Shown: positions 1 through 12,792 of the stretch, piece by piece
How the letters are laid out: each line of letters begins with the position of its first letter
Numbering within the stretch: position 1 is the stretch's first letter
Assembly: GCF_000005505.3 (NCBI RefSeq)
Contig: NC_016132.3
Location: forward strand, 43,166,914-43,230,913
Reading direction: 5' to 3'
DNA: 64,000 bases
Origin: Brachypodium distachyon
Lineage: Eukaryota; Streptophyta; Magnoliopsida; Poales; Poaceae
Notes under the pieces: generated by a model
Told to the model about the DNA's origin: nothing
Databases searched by the model: none
The model's input: only the letters and a program-made list of their open reading frames with translations
Translations under genes and position numbers: made by a program

Positions 1-2525
1 GGGGAAGCACTGAACTGGTGCGAGTTCTACTCCGGTGACCGCCGCCGCCGCTACGGCGCAAGCAGCCGCACGAAATTGAAGAAGGCCAGTGGAATTTAAC
101 GAACTAATCGCTGGAGGAAAACAACCTCATACCTCAAAACGGAATGGCCAAAGAGCGACTGCGGACGGGGTGGAGACAGCAGGACAAATTGTCCCGACGA
201 GGAAGAATGGTGACGGCGATGGCGGCGACGCGAGTGAGAGGCGGGGGTGTTTGGTGAGGTTGGGACGGGATCGACGCGTCGGCGGTGACGCCGAGTTACG
301 GCACGGCGACGGCTACAGGTAGGGTACGGTGGTAGTCGTAGACTTATAGGGTCCTGGGTGGGCTATAGCTCGCATGGCCCAGCTAGCCTCGCCATGGCAA
401 TTCGTTGGGTTGCTCAAGACTCGAGAGAGAAAAAAAGAAGGTTTGGTTGGCTGGATTGAATGGCTCCTAATTTCGATTTCTCGTCACTATAGGTTGCTCC
501 GGAGAACAAGCGTTTGGGTCTTGCGAAGCAACCCAATGAAGTGACAATTGGAAAATGGAAACTTGAAAACTTGTTTGGTTACATAACCTAGCGTTAAACA
601 ACCTCGTCCTCGTCGCCGGCTAGTCATCAACGGTGCTCCTTGCCTATGCGGCTCCGGTCATTGGGGCGATAGCGAAGTTGGTCCTGGCCTCGTGGGCACG
701 GGCTAGCTATCGACGGTCAATAGGGCAGTGGCAAGGTTGACAATGGGCATCGATTAGTTATGCAGGGTGCGACGTCAGAGGCGCGTGAGGGGTGACGGCG
801 AGGAGGGTGTGATTGGATGGGGATGGCGAGATAGGTGTGACGTTTTGGTCGGATGTTATCTCTTGCCACTTTTGGTCGGATATGTGACTGGTCACACGGT
901 AGCGCTAGAACCTCTTAGCTTGCTCTCAATCTCTTGTTTCTCCTATTCCTCATGTAGAGAAATCGTATGCCCTCAAAGCCCCGTCGCCTCTGCCCCTAGA
1001 TGATTCTTCGCCTGCCACTCATCCCACCTCATGGGAGAAGTTCATCCCTTTGATCCAACTTCCGGGAATAGGACGAGGAGAGATAGAGGGGAAGCACCGC
1101 GAAAGAGGGCCGGGCGGACGAGGCCGAACTAGATTCAGGCTCGACCTGTTAGGTCATTTTGAATACCTTGATTCTACAAAGAGTGCAACATGCTAGGTCG
1201 CTCGTGATGCCATGATCCTCCATCTGGCAGCCATGCGGTCCACCTAATGCGTCATCGCGTCACTCACCGGTGACCGCACCGTTGGTGCCCAAGAAAGCGG
1301 TACAATTGAGAAGTTGAAAATTGGCATTCTGATTTGTTTTCTATATTTTTGTTTGTGAATCAAAGCTGAAAGTGATACTATTCAAGTTGAAAGTTGGCCT
1401 TCCTTGAGTTGAAGTTGAATTTTGTGATGAATGACAGAATGAGGTTGAGAGTTAGGGAATCGTTGGTTGAAAGTTGGCAAAACTTTGCTTGGAAGATGAT
1501 GCTTTTTGTGTTGAAACCTTCCTTCTCCGTAGTTGGAATTTAAAAGCTCTTAATTTGGAGTTAAAAGCTCTCCATTTCTAGGTTTAGAGTTGTGTTTCTT
1601 CAGAATTTTAAAGAGAAGGAGGCAGCATGGGAAAGACGAAGCTGTTCGGGACAGTGAGACTGTCGGAATCGAGCTGTCCGATTCGCCTGCTGGGGCACAG
1701 GGGGGTGCCGCCGCCGGGCGCCGGCGCAGCGGCTCTCACTAAACAGCGCCCCTAATTAACAACTGGGTGACCAAAAGATCCTTACTGCACAGAAACGTTG
1801 ATTTTTGAAACGTCTAATGACAGTTCACCGTTCTAATGGTTAGTGTTATCTCTGTTCCTGTCTTCCCTAAGAAAAAAGAACAGTCAGATTTTCGTTCATG
1901 GAGGTCGCTATAAACTGCTCCACAAACCAGTACCACAGTTCAACAGTCGAGCATGACATCAGAAGGTGTAACAAATTGAGAACCATCTATCCATTTAGTT
2001 GACCAAAAATGCCACTCCACAGAAACGAACTTGTTTCATTATTTACTGCAAATAAACAGCCCAACAGTGTACAAGATATTTCGCCAAAGAGTGCGACAGC
2101 CAGGCAGCATGGGGCAAAACGAGAGAGAGCACCAAACAACGTCAACCATCATCGTAACAAAAGAACTTCTGCTAACCAGCAACACGATTGTATTGCGACC
2201 ATTTTATACATAATGGAAAATATCAGGAAGCGGTCTTTCATTGTTTATGTATAAGTATCCTCAAGAATTATGTGCTGCTATCATTTTAACTCTATCAGAC
2301 TATCAGTCAAGAAATGGACAGTTTGCTCAAGACCTACTGCTTGCAAAGACATTTGTCCTGTGTTATCGGTCATCCCTTGACTAGCTCTGTGAGAAGTGAA
2401 ATGGGGATGTGAAAACAATAGAACAATATGTAAGTGACGTGTATGGTCTTAAAAATGGAGGGTGAAACCCACTGTAGCAGATATTCAGTAGAAGGGATAC
2501 ATGGGAATGGCACGATCCATGTCTT
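1..2525. other. Left flank without a supported gene
   Basis: I see no convincing coding exon here. The first 350 bases are GC-rich and could be the 5' edge of a gene beyond the window. About 1310-1620 is a T-rich stretch with repeated short motifs of the form agttgaaagttgg. About 1640-1750 is a GC-rich block. From about 1770 the sequence becomes AT-rich, and the part next to 2526 is probably the 3' UTR of the minus-strand membrane-protein gene. Confidence 0.5.
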
Positions 2526-5500
2526 CTACCTCAGCCACCATCTTTGGGCAGCTGAAATGGGTGTATTGAGGAACGGCGCATAACGATCAATGTGCGGGTT
2601 TACAGCCCGGCCAATTCTTGCCCACACACTCTGGTGATAGCCTGATGTTACGGGAGCATGGTACATCAACTTCAACAGCTGTAAAAAAAATAGATGTGCA
2701 CAGAAAAGTTATATAGGTAATGGAGTTGCGAAAGCACTAGTTGAACCAAATAAGTTTGGTTCGAGAGAACCAATCAATTAATATCCATGTGTATGATTGT
2801 TTGGAAGATATCAAATTTGAAATGTTAAAAGGAAGCTAAGCAGGGGAAAAAGCTGAAACATTTGAAAAACTAGTTTCCAAGTCACACATCCCAGTGCTTC
2901 GTAGTGACATATGGGATGTTAATGAAGCCAACAACATGCAAAATTCAACCTTAGTTGGCCTCATATTCTCAAACTAATGAAAGCAGAAAACAAAATGGAA
3001 AGATGAGAAAAACTGCTTGTTCAGACTTCAGAGCAGGATAACTCACATGGAAGTACATGAATGTCTGAATTATGTTACGCTTCCACCTGTATGAGAAAGG
3101 ACACATGAAATCTGATGTAAGTTCAGATACAAAAATCCTCTAAATATGTCAGCAAGAAGTGCATGCACATACGAGAAAAGTGATACGATCATAAGGAAGC
3201 CCAGGGCAATTTCAGCATTTGAACAAAGGAGGCTGACTGTAGTGTTGTTCGTCTCCACCCACAAACAAGGCTCCTCTAAGTACCTTCTAAACAAGAGATT
3301 AATAATAAACCAGTAACCACAGGCATTGACATCAAACAGTTAAGTAACATGCACATGAGAATAATAAAACAAAGAACAAAGCTTGAATTTTCTTACCTGT
3401 AGAAAGAGGAGCGTGCAAAATTACGCCTAAGGAATCTTGCAACATGATCGACTGCCCAGCAAAGCACAGGCAGTAGAGCAACTGAACAAACAAAATATGG
3501 AACTGCTAAGGATGGAACATAGATTAGAAGCAAGACAAGAAGCAAGAGAACTATAGCTTACTTCGAAAGTGCACATTAGATGTGAACATCATAAGAGAGA
3601 ACATCAAATGAACGAAGTCCTTGGCTACAATTATAGATTGCAACCAAGGCTGAATTGCAGGCATGTTCCATGCTCTTGGTTTCTGCAGGCAGAAGGGAGA
3701 GATGAGAAATAGTGGAACATTGACACAAAGAAAACTGCAAGAAGAAATGTGATTTATCCAATCATTCAGAAGCAGAAACTTACCCCGTAAGTGCAGTACA
3801 AAGAATATGCTGATGAGCATATTGTTCCTAGCAATGAAAGTCTATATGCTTTGCTTGCGATATCTTTCGGTAGAATTGGAAGTATTCCAAGACCAGCGAC
3901 AACTAATACCTGCAAAACCCCAGGTCACAATACAATATTTGACTATGTCATGTAACAACATAAATTAAGAGATAATAAGATGAAAATAGGGAGGGGGGCT
4001 AGATGGCCTGCCAATTGTTGTCCTGATGAACAAATGTTCTGAGGATATATAAAAGAACAGACCAGAGCCTTAATTACAAAAACTATAATCGGAGAAAGAA
4101 GTGAAAAATGTGAATAGAGCATTAGACCATAATGGAACACAACTTATTATCACACCGAGTAGGTTATGGATATGCTTTTCTATACTAAAGAGGCCAAGTT
4201 ATCCCATACCCAAGCATTGATAGAGAAATGTATAGTTCGTCCATCGAACCGTAAAGAACTTCCTGTCCTTTCTGTTGATGGTGGTTGGGTTGCAGCAGAT
4301 CCTACATAAAAACAACCAGGAATCTTCAGGATTCAAACTGATGTGGCATGAGAGGGAACATAATGACAGTACTTTTTGTTCAGTTCAAATTGCCATTCCT
4401 AAGTACTCCCTCCAATCCTAAATTCTTGTCGACTAAAACAACGACAAGAATTTAGGATCGGAGGGGGTAGTCTATTAAGCACCAGAGTAATTTTCACAAA
4501 AAGAACCAATTTTTGCTGACCGCTGGCTCACTACAAAGCTGATAAGCTCTAAAAGAGCAGGGAAACAACACTTCTGAGAACACAGAATATATACAAGACA
4601 TAAGTGGTAACAAGTAATTCTCAGAGCCCTTCTGCCAAAAATCTTTACACTTCCTCCAGATGAGAAACATTAAGCACCAGAGTTCCCATACCTGAGTCAC
4701 GAGCTCTGATATTCTCACTGGATGGCGTAGATGAAGACCTTGCTGCTGATCTGTTGGACTGGGTCGAACCTGTGGAAGACATTGGCTCAACCACCAAATC
4801 AGGATCCTGAAATGTAAAGAAGGGAAGTTAACAATTTTTACCAGTGCCATACCCTGATTATTTTACTTGGATATAACTCTAGACTTGAAAAGGCCAATTG
4901 CAAGTAGCAAATATTTTGTAAGGTTATAAGAAAAAATATAATTAGACTGAGTGATTAGATGCAATAACGATGCTATTAACTGAAACATATTACCAGATCA
5001 ATTGGAGAAAACCGAGCAAAAAATAATAAGAAGAAAATGGGATCCTAACCAAGGATACACCACTTTTCACTGTCCAAGATGAGTAATTCAGACCTTCTTT
5101 AACAAAACAAATTGGCAGTGCTAAATTCTTTCGGAAAGGAAAAAAAAGAAAGTTGAATAGCAAGATAAAATAGCAATTAATCATTTGTAAAAGTAAAACA
5201 AACTGTCAGATCTTCGCCACCCTAATTGCGCAACCCCCAAATGGTGGTGTTGCTGTTCTGGACAATCTGCATGCAATAGTCAAGGAGACTCGGTGGAGGA
5301 GTTCGCCAAGAGGAGAGACAATTCTGGCTGGAGGAATTAAGAAAGTTGACTTAAAGATAGAATTAGGACAACATTACATGGAGATTATGAAGGTACTGTT
5401 TCAGATACTTATGTTATAAGGTTTCCTAGTTAAAGTACAAATCCTTGGGTGTCAAGTTAGGAGGTAGTATATATGTGTCAGTCATGTAAGCCTTTAGGGA

Positions 5501-7291
5501 ATCAAGCAAGAAGGAATCAATCTATTATCTGCTAGTTATTCTCTCACTAAACCTATGTAGCTATTTCTAATCAATCCGTCACAGCCAATGCCGTCTGGCT
5601 ATCTTCAGCATGGCAGTTATCCCATTGTATATCAGGGTTCACAACAGCTGGTATTAGAGCCGATCACCATAGCTTTCAGTGACGACTCTTTCATGGAACA
5701 GTTCAAGGCCTCCCCTTCAACCAATCTTTGACGGATTCTAGATGAGCATATTCGAGATCATTGTAGAGAAAGAAAGAAGGGCAACCTCAGAGCAGAAACT
5801 TTAGAATCTCTGGCAGACATAGCAGCAATGCTTGAAACACCAAGAGAAGCATTGGAGGATGAGCAACAAGAAGAAAGAGCAGCTGCGGTGCAGCAGGATT
5901 GCAACACTGACAGATATTGACGAAGCAGGAGTAGCAGCAGTACACCCGCAAGAAGAAGCTGCCAAGATACTAGGAGTGAGGCCTACATCATTTGAATCCT
6001 TCCTAATTCTAATAGTCTCCCTCCTGGACTCTCCTCTAGCGGACTTCTTAGATAAATCTCATTGGTCTCTTCGCTGTACAGCATCCACACACCAATTGTA
6101 CATCTTCCCTTCCGACTGGCTGCGATGCATCTGATACTGCTTTGATGCATCGTACTAATATCCACGACAGTAGCAGTGAGAAAACGTGAAAAGAACAGAG
6201 TATGGAGAAGGGAAGGTAAAGCACTCAACACACACAATTAACCAGTTACAGTTCTTGTGTTTCGACTCATATCGTTACGACATTATAATTCAACCTGAAG
6301 TGGACAGAGATATACAATTAAGCAACGTGCGCAACACTAGAGTTGGCTATTGGCCATAAGGAGGTTTACGCTGTGGAAGAAATCAGTGGAAGCACTGTAC
6401 ATCCTAAAAGTGAAGACCATGTGCTTCTTGTATATTAAGGAAAAAGACTGCTTCTCAGTTATTTTATCAAAAGAAAATATAAATGTGAGGTAACTAATAA
6501 ACTATTCCTTTTAATAAAGCAGGAGCAAACTAGCATTGGTGTACAAATGAAGGGTAAACCAGAAAAGAAATTGAAATTGGTTATTATTTTGCATTCGGTA
6601 CATATTAGTCTCCCACATATTAATTTGGCCTGAAAGTTACAGATCTTCCTTTACACCACCACAGTTTGACACGTGATGTTTGAGCTTCATTCTACCATTG
6701 GATGAAACATTCTTAATTCGTCATGAAGACAAAATAATGTGATACAAAAAGTATAGGCACACCGAATTTACAAAATGTGGAACATTAACTTTGGCAACTG
6801 CGCTATGGTGTAAAATGTGACACTGAGCATGACGGTGTCGATATCATGCCACCCCATAAAACCCAATTTGGTATTACGATGCTAGCGGCGCAACACTAAC
6901 CTTAACAGCCAATTGGACTCTTGGGGCATCAAATTCAACTTTCAAGCCATCAACCCTTTGGCCACGCATAACATCATCCCAGTACCAGCACGAATAGCCA
7001 AGTCAAAACAGATCAAACTAGCTGCAACACGAGACATATCCACCCATTCCAAAAGACCTGAGGCGGTCGGCGTCCGGGGGTACTTACGATGTATCGCTGG
7101 TAGAACTTGCGCTTGAAGTGGTCGACGACGTCAGGGCGGGAGGCGAGGTGGGGCGGCACGAGGACGTTGGACCAGTAGCCCGCCCACCGCGCGTCGTTCT
7201 CGTAGTCGTACGCCCCCGCCGCGATCCGCTTCAGCCTCTGCGGATCTCCGCCGCCGCCGCCGCCGCCGGTGCTCGCGTCCGCCTCCCCCAT
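2526..7291 (-). CDS. Conserved plant multi-span membrane protein, 349 aa, nine exons
   Basis: Coding exons on the minus strand are 7291-7088, 4806-4692, 4301-4210, 3909-3784, 3682-3562, 3481-3397, 3286-3173, 3086-3047 and 2678-2526. All have GT-AG borders and keep frame, summing to 350 codons including the stop. The start is the first ATG of the GC-rich first exon, followed by a glycine run. The N-terminal part (about residues 20-68) is soluble and rich in aromatic and basic residues, then comes a Ser-rich linker. Hydrophobic segments lie near residues 134-155, 160-178 and 260-280, and the protein ends in WWLR. From memory it matches an uncharacterised plant family represented by Arabidopsis At3g02420, of similar length; the biochemical function is unknown to me. 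Intron 1 (about 2.3 kb) carries an LTR-like fragment and intron 2 lies beside a small MITE. Family assignment is from memory, while the exon structure is strongly supported by frame. Confidence 0.85.
4404..4469. mobile_element. Short Stowaway-type MITE
   Basis: A 66-bp near-perfect hairpin with TA at each end and terminal CTCCCTCC / GGAGGGGG. It lies in the intron between exons 2 and 3 of the membrane-protein gene. TA target duplication and these termini are typical of grass Stowaway (Tc1/mariner-type) MITEs. Confidence 0.75.
5410..6000 (+). mobile_element. LTR-retrotransposon fragment with primer-binding site
   Basis: A block from about 5410 begins TGTTATAAGG and ends near 5645 with TTCACA. 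It is followed by TGGTATTAGAGC, one base from the initiator-Met tRNA primer-binding site of many plant LTR elements (TGGTATCAGAGC). Downstream sequence to about 6000 encodes a degenerate Glu/Ala-rich stretch resembling the start of gag. No second LTR copy was found nearby, so this looks like a truncated element in intron 1 of the membrane-protein gene. Confidence 0.5.
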
Positions 7292-7941
7292 CACGGCGCG
7301 GGATCCTCCGGCCTCTGCGGGGGGTTTTGGGTTCGGGTTCGGGACTCGGGATCGCGATTCGAGATGAACCGAAGGTGAGAGATGACTGCAAAAAAAAATT
7401 CTGTTGGTGCGACCAAAGGCGCAGAGAAGAAGACTATTCTTTTCTTTCGGTTTTTCTTTTCAGCCTTGCACGGTGGGACATGGAAGTTGTTGGCAGTTGG
7501 GATCCGAGAATATTCCAGAGCAACAAGAGCGAAGCGAAACGCTGCTGGCCTAAAATATGATCGGTACACTTCGCAAAATCACCTTCCGCAAAAAACATCT
7601 TGCTGAATTGCTGTCAAAAAAAAATATCTTGCTGAATTTGAAGACAATCACGCAAATAACTCACGCTAAACATTGGAGATCGAACAGCAAAGATGCGACA
7701 ACACATTTCATTCATGGGAAAAGACGTCACAAGATAATCAAAATAATCCAACTACGTTCTTGATTCAGTTGACATATGATTACAAGAGAATTTGAAATCA
7801 AGATCTAACAATCAATGTTGCTACTACAGCCTACACATAATGACATAAACTACTCCTACATATGATCAGAAATTACTGGAACATCTACTAAATCAGCTAG
7901 GTAGTATCCACCATATGCTTAACTAATCTCCTGATCGGTGA

Positions 7942-8430
7942 TCAGACGGCCATGCACGCGAACCCCAACGCGAGGCTACCGAGCCTGGGATCCCCGGCCG
8001 GGCCGCCGCCCAGGCTGCAGGAACTCAAACCCGCAGCAAGAACGTCGGCGAGCGGGTGCTGCAAAGTCGGGGAAGTAGAGGCCTCCATCTTCTCGGCGCC
8101 GTTCTTCTTGCGGAGCAGCTCCTTCCAGCGGCGCTTGAGGACGCGCGTCGTTCGCGCGTGGACATGGCGGCTGATGTCCTTCCAGCGGCCTCCGTGGCGG
8201 CGGTGCTGGCGGGCGAGCTCGGCGTCGTCGGCGGCGGTGAAGGCGCGGCTGTAGAGGTCGCGGGCGAGGTGGTCGCGCCACCTGTCGCGGCAGAGCTTGT
8301 GGGAGCGGCCGGGCATCTGACGCGCCACCCGGTGCCAGTGCCGGAACCGGTTCTCCGTGGCCAGCTTCTCCAGCCGCGCGTCCTCCTCCGCCGTCCACCC
8401 GCGCCGCAGCCTCAGCCGCACGATCAGCAT
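7942..8430 (-). CDS. Two-repeat MYB/SANT-like protein, 162 aa
   Basis: A single-exon reading frame starts at the ATG at 8430 and stops with TGA at 7944-7942. Two MYB repeats are visible. The first spans about residues 10-56 (GWTAEEDARLEKL, then HWHRVARQMPGRSHKLCRDRW). The second spans about 64-108 (FTAADDAELARQH, then RWKDISRHVHARTTRVLKRRW). These keep the spaced tryptophans and helix-turn-helix pattern of DNA-binding MYB domains, so a nuclear transcription-factor role is likely. A short tail follows, rich in Ser, Gly and Leu. The second repeat is atypical in its recognition helix, which in classic R2R3 proteins carries an N-x-x-K-N-x-W pattern. A TATA-like motif lies about 160 bases upstream (8588-8597). 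The gene is tail-away from the membrane-protein gene. Target genes cannot be inferred. Confidence 0.8.
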   Translation of the reverse strand: MLIVRLRLRRGWTAEEDARLEKLATENRFRHWHRVARQMPGRSHKLCRDRWRDHLARDLYSRAFTAADDAELARQHRRHGGRWKDISRHVHARTTRVLKRRWKELLRKKNGAEKMEASTSPTLQHPLADVLAAGLSSCSLGGGPAGDPRLGSLALGFACMAV

Positions 8431-8587
8431 GATCTCTCTTCCTCGATCTGTCCTGCAAAGAGATCGCCGGACGGTGAAAGGAGGAAGCGAAGGAAGAAAC
8501 TTGCAGGGATCGGAGGAGCTCGACGGCCGGGGAACGAGGTTGTGGGGATCAAAGAACTAGATGTGAGATACGCGCTGCCATTACTCG

Positions 8588-8597
8588 CTTTATATCG
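8588..8597 (-). promoter_or_regulatory. TATA-like element of the MYB-like gene
   Basis: Read on the minus strand the sequence is GATATAAAG in a GC-rich context, about 160 bases upstream of the ATG at 8430. Position and context fit a core promoter. Confidence 0.45.
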
Positions 8598-8619
8598 GCT
8601 TGCGGAGGGCAGGACGTAG

Positions 8620-11600
8620 CGTGCGAGCGAAGCACAGGAAACGGCATGTCCGTCACTCCGTCCGGGTTTCGGAGTACGACGTCAGTTCGAACTCGGTTTT
8701 CTCTGGGGCGCGGCTCGCTCGCTGCTGCCGGCGCCGGGACAAGCAATCGCTCGCCCGTCGACCCTCCGTTCTGTCCGGGCCAGCCCAAGTGCTATCTACA
8801 ACCGCCCTTGGGATAAGCCCAATTACTGTTTGGCAACTTCTTCCTTTCTTCAGCAGTCGGACAGATTAATTGGGCTTATAACGGATCGTGAGACTGGGTT
8901 GCCCCCGGACCGGGGTTTTAGGACGCGGTTTTCCATGTCCCCCTGCTATGTTGTGTTCCTTTGCCTGTTCCGTGAGTGGCGAAGAGGAGCCAACACCAAT
9001 AGCTCAAGCTGCTCGAGTATCATTTTTCTAACATTCCAACTTTTGTGCGAATCGACCGTTCCATGCATTCAATTCACTGGTTGTCTGTAATTTGGGTATG
9101 TTACGCAAAGTACTTCCATTCAGTCATTTAGACGCATAAAAGTAGCAGCAGAACCTTAGGGCCTAGTACTGCGTACCTAATTGCCTTAGAGAATAAGGAA
9201 ATCGTGGACGACGGAGAAAAGCTAGCTAGTGCAGTAGTGCTACGCCGTGTCACCCGTGTGGTACGCGCCATGGTCCAAGATGGCTGGCATGCAAAAATTG
9301 CTTCCGAGGCTCCTCTCGCTATCATAAAAAAAAAAGACGACAGAGAAAGACTCGTACGAACTTTCCGATCCGTCCAAGCCAGCTTAGTTTTGACACGTCA
9401 CGTTTCATTAATTCTGTACAAAAGGCTCGCATGACATGAAGCATGTATGTACGACCATTCGTCGCAATTATCAAACGGCTTTAACAAAAACTAGCGCAAC
9501 GTTTGTGCATTGCTACGGATTAAAAAAATATGTGCACTACATGATTAAAGAGAATGTTGTACTATTATTTTAGATCTTATAATCCATATATGTTCTCATT
9601 TGTGCCAAATCAACAAAAAGCGATGAACCTAAACGTGTGACGGACCACCGTCACCAAATGAGTCTTTTATAAGAAAAAAATCTACACCTAATAATAAAAA
9701 AAGAGTGCTTCCTTCGTCGTTGTTTATCAAGAATCAACTTGCAGTCCACATTACGAATGGATTTTGCCCTGCCTCCACTCCTCCTCCTCCTACCGTGGCC
9801 GCCGGCTCTCTCTTGTATCCCCTCACCCTCCTCCTGCCTTCCTCTCTGCCCGCCACTCCACCCCTGCTTCCCTCTGTCGCTGCCAAATCTCCTCCTCCGC
9901 TCAATGTGCAACAGGCTCCTCTTTCCCTACTACCGCCTGCAGACCGCCGCCACAGTTCCAAGTCCCCCGGTCCCCCGGTTCTTCTCGCCTCTGTTTCGGC
10001 GCTGACGGTAGCCGTCCGCCATGGGCGACTTCCTCCCGCGACTATCCCGCCCCACCAGGTCCCTCGTTGACTCCATTCTCATCAGAATCGAGGCCAGCGG
10101 CGATCTGCCCAGACCCCACGGGCTCCCACGCGGACACGGCGGTGATGCGCGGGCGTGCACAGGAGGAACGGCGACGGCGCGCGTGGGCGGGAGCAGCAGC
10201 GGCACGTGCTGTCAAGGGCAGATCAGGGGAGAGCGGCAACGGCGCGCACGGGAAGCGAGGCGCGCGAGCGGCGGTAGCTCTAATAAAGGGAGGAACGTTT
10301 ACTTGGTCGTCGTCCGTCGGACATATTTGCAGTTTACCCCTTATGTTCTTTAAGAATCAACCCGCAGTCCGAATACGTCGTCCATCGAAGCGTTTTTTTT
10401 CCTTGGCATCTACCCGCCCCTCGCCTGCTGCAGAGTGCAGACCCAAAGCGTTTTTTTGGGTCCTCGCGTCTACTCTCCCCTCGCCTGCTGGATTCCACGT
10501 ACCCGCTGGAGCGCCAGACGAGATGCACACGTGGATGTGCTCCCCATCTCACGTCGCCGGACGCGACCGGCATCATAGAGCACACCACCGGCATGGGTCG
10601 TACTCCTTGACGGCACCCATCCGCAACAATAAACGACTGGACTGTTTTTAATGTATAATGTGAAAATGAAAAGAACTCAGAGAGAGTGGTAACGCACGGA
10701 CACTGTACTAGAAAAGAAAAAGACTAATATGGCACGGAGAGAGTGCATATTCAGGCAAACTGTATGCAGACTAAACTCAAGTAGTAGCAGCAAATTGATG
10801 ATAAAAAAGAAACAGAACAGGTAGGCGCGCGGCCGGCTAGGTTTGAGCCGCCCACGAGCCATGTACCTGATTGCATCCTTTCTACAAACTCTTTCGGCAC
10901 ATGCTCTCGATCCCAACCTTTTGGCACGACAAGAAATAAAGAAAACATGTGCAAACAAAAGCGACGCATCACGTACGGCCACACATGCATGTATGTACGC
11001 CCGTTTGCGGTCCATATCACATCCAAAGTCTCTAGCTTTGTCGAGGATTTTTTTTTTTGTTCATTTTCATTCCACTGATTATTATATTTTTTCCTTCGTA
11101 GATCAATAATGCGAAGACCGTTGTTCTGGAAAAAAAATGTGGCTAGATGCTCTCCTCTCTGTTTTTTTAGGGAACCCTCTTCTCTCTGTTTTTTACACCG
11201 TGAAGTGGAGGCCTTTTCTACTGTACTACCAAGAAACCGAAGAAAATAAAGTACTCCGTAGTAAAGAACGGCTTCGGCCCGATGGACGTGGAGAGCACAA
11301 GGTCCATATGAGGGCTTTCACTTTCAGACTTCGGTGGTATATCGATCGCATTCGCATGCAACATCCTGTTTGGGCAAAGCTCTCTTTGCACGGTGCTTGC
11401 TAGGCAGCGCACACTAGCTATTACTCCCGTACAGAATGACCCGTCAGATGCCATTTCTGTGGCAATTCAGTGGAAAGTGCCAATTCAATTCCCGTCCAAT
11501 CGACCGTCCATCGTCGAGCCAAGCTGATTGAACTCGTCGTCTCTCGCTTTCTTCTCTCTCACCAGCTAGACCACACCACCGGTGACACGTCAAGTCATCA

Positions 11601-12597
11601 TCGAGTCACCACGCTGCCCGCCGCTTGGATCGTGCGATTCGCGCCAAAAGTGGCATCCATGCATGTTGCCTCCCCCTACGGTTTAAAGAAAAGAAAAGAA
11701 CCACGCGATCAAACTTCCTAGTGCTTTTAATTACTCTGACCAACAAACGTCTGCTAGCTTAGCTTCATGACCTAATGCTTGCACTAAACATATCGATTCG
11801 AGTACATTAATAATTCGTGTCCGGAATCGAATCAATAATTGAACTTACGATGGAAATCTTTGAACTATATTATCGAAATTCCCTTCCTTCTTCCGCACGA
11901 CAACCAATATCCTACTCGGACGTCAACCATTCTTCGTCAGCAGATGGAATCACGTAGTACGTACGTAGGAGAACGCAGACTGTGGAAACGTGACAGAGAC
12001 AAAGAAGACCCAAAGGAAACTCATAGACGGTTTGGGAGAGCTGCAATTTCCTATGCAGCCAACTGCCGACAACTCTCTAACAAGTGGCTAATTCTCCATC
12101 ACGACAGACCAGCTTGGCCGTCAAGTCTCTGAAAAAACTTGGCAAGCTACTTTACAATATGAAAAAACAGACATCAAAAAGATGGTCATTATATCGCAGT
12201 TTAACATAAATCAGGAGTTCTAACATAACAAAAAGGATTAATCATTTCCGTCAAAAGAAAAAGAAATTAATCAGGCGTCTTTCAAAGAAAAATCAATATG
12301 CATAAAGAACATTATAAAGAAGTTCCCAGAGTGGGTTTCCAGCCAGACTCCCGTAAGTCGGTTGTGCGTCGAGCTTTCAAACCCAACTAGCTAGAGCCAT
12401 TTCCGGCGTTTGTTTTGCACGGCCACCAAAGGAACATGGCCCGTACCTTTACAAAAACCCCACCGAGTAGCGTGATGCCATTTTTCTACTTTGGCCAACT
12501 CTTCCTTTCTGGACAACGCACCAATCTGACCCAATATTTTTTCAGCTTGACTGACTCATCAATCACCAACCACTTGCACGACAACCCAGCTGGCCGC
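8620..12597. other. Intergenic repeats and AAA-ATPase upstream region
   Basis: No supported gene. The segment 9700-10640 is GC-rich with open frames on both strands but no recognisable domain. Within it a motif AGAATCAAC.GCAGTCC recurs at about 9730 and 10352, and a second short duplication (cgtttttt...ctcgcctgctg) lies at 10388-10495. Helitron-like 3' termini may occur at about 9494 (minus) and 10712 (plus). From 10800 to 12597 the DNA is mixed and probably includes the upstream regulatory DNA of the AAA-ATPase. Confidence 0.45.
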
Positions 12598-12607
12598 CTA
12601 TATAACC
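12598..12607 (+). promoter_or_regulatory. TATA box of the AAA-ATPase gene
   Basis: CTATATAACC lies 186 bases upstream of the ATG at 12793 in a GC-rich promoter context. With initiation about 30 bases downstream it would give a 5' UTR of roughly 160 bases. Confidence 0.6.
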
Positions 12608-12792
12608 ATGCGCCAGCTAAACGCCCATTCAACACCGACCAGGACAATTCACTTGGAAGTTGAAATCTCTCAACACTTGGTGGTGAAGCAAATTAAAGCG
12701 AGAGACCAAAAAAGAAAAGAAAGCAGAGGGGGTGCGGTGAGCCAGGCGGGAGAAGCTTTGCCTTACAGTACAGCCGCCGGCAACTGGCGGCC

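Noticed and set aside
5832..6134. 100-codon open frame in membrane-protein intron 1
   Set aside because: It lies directly after an LTR primer-binding-site motif and is Glu/Ala-rich. It is better explained as a degraded gag start than a host gene.
9764..10651. 295-codon open frame, GC-rich
   Set aside because: Other strands and frames are equally open, composition is Pro/Ser/Arg-biased, and no domain or splice signal is seen. It is probably chance openness in GC-rich DNA.
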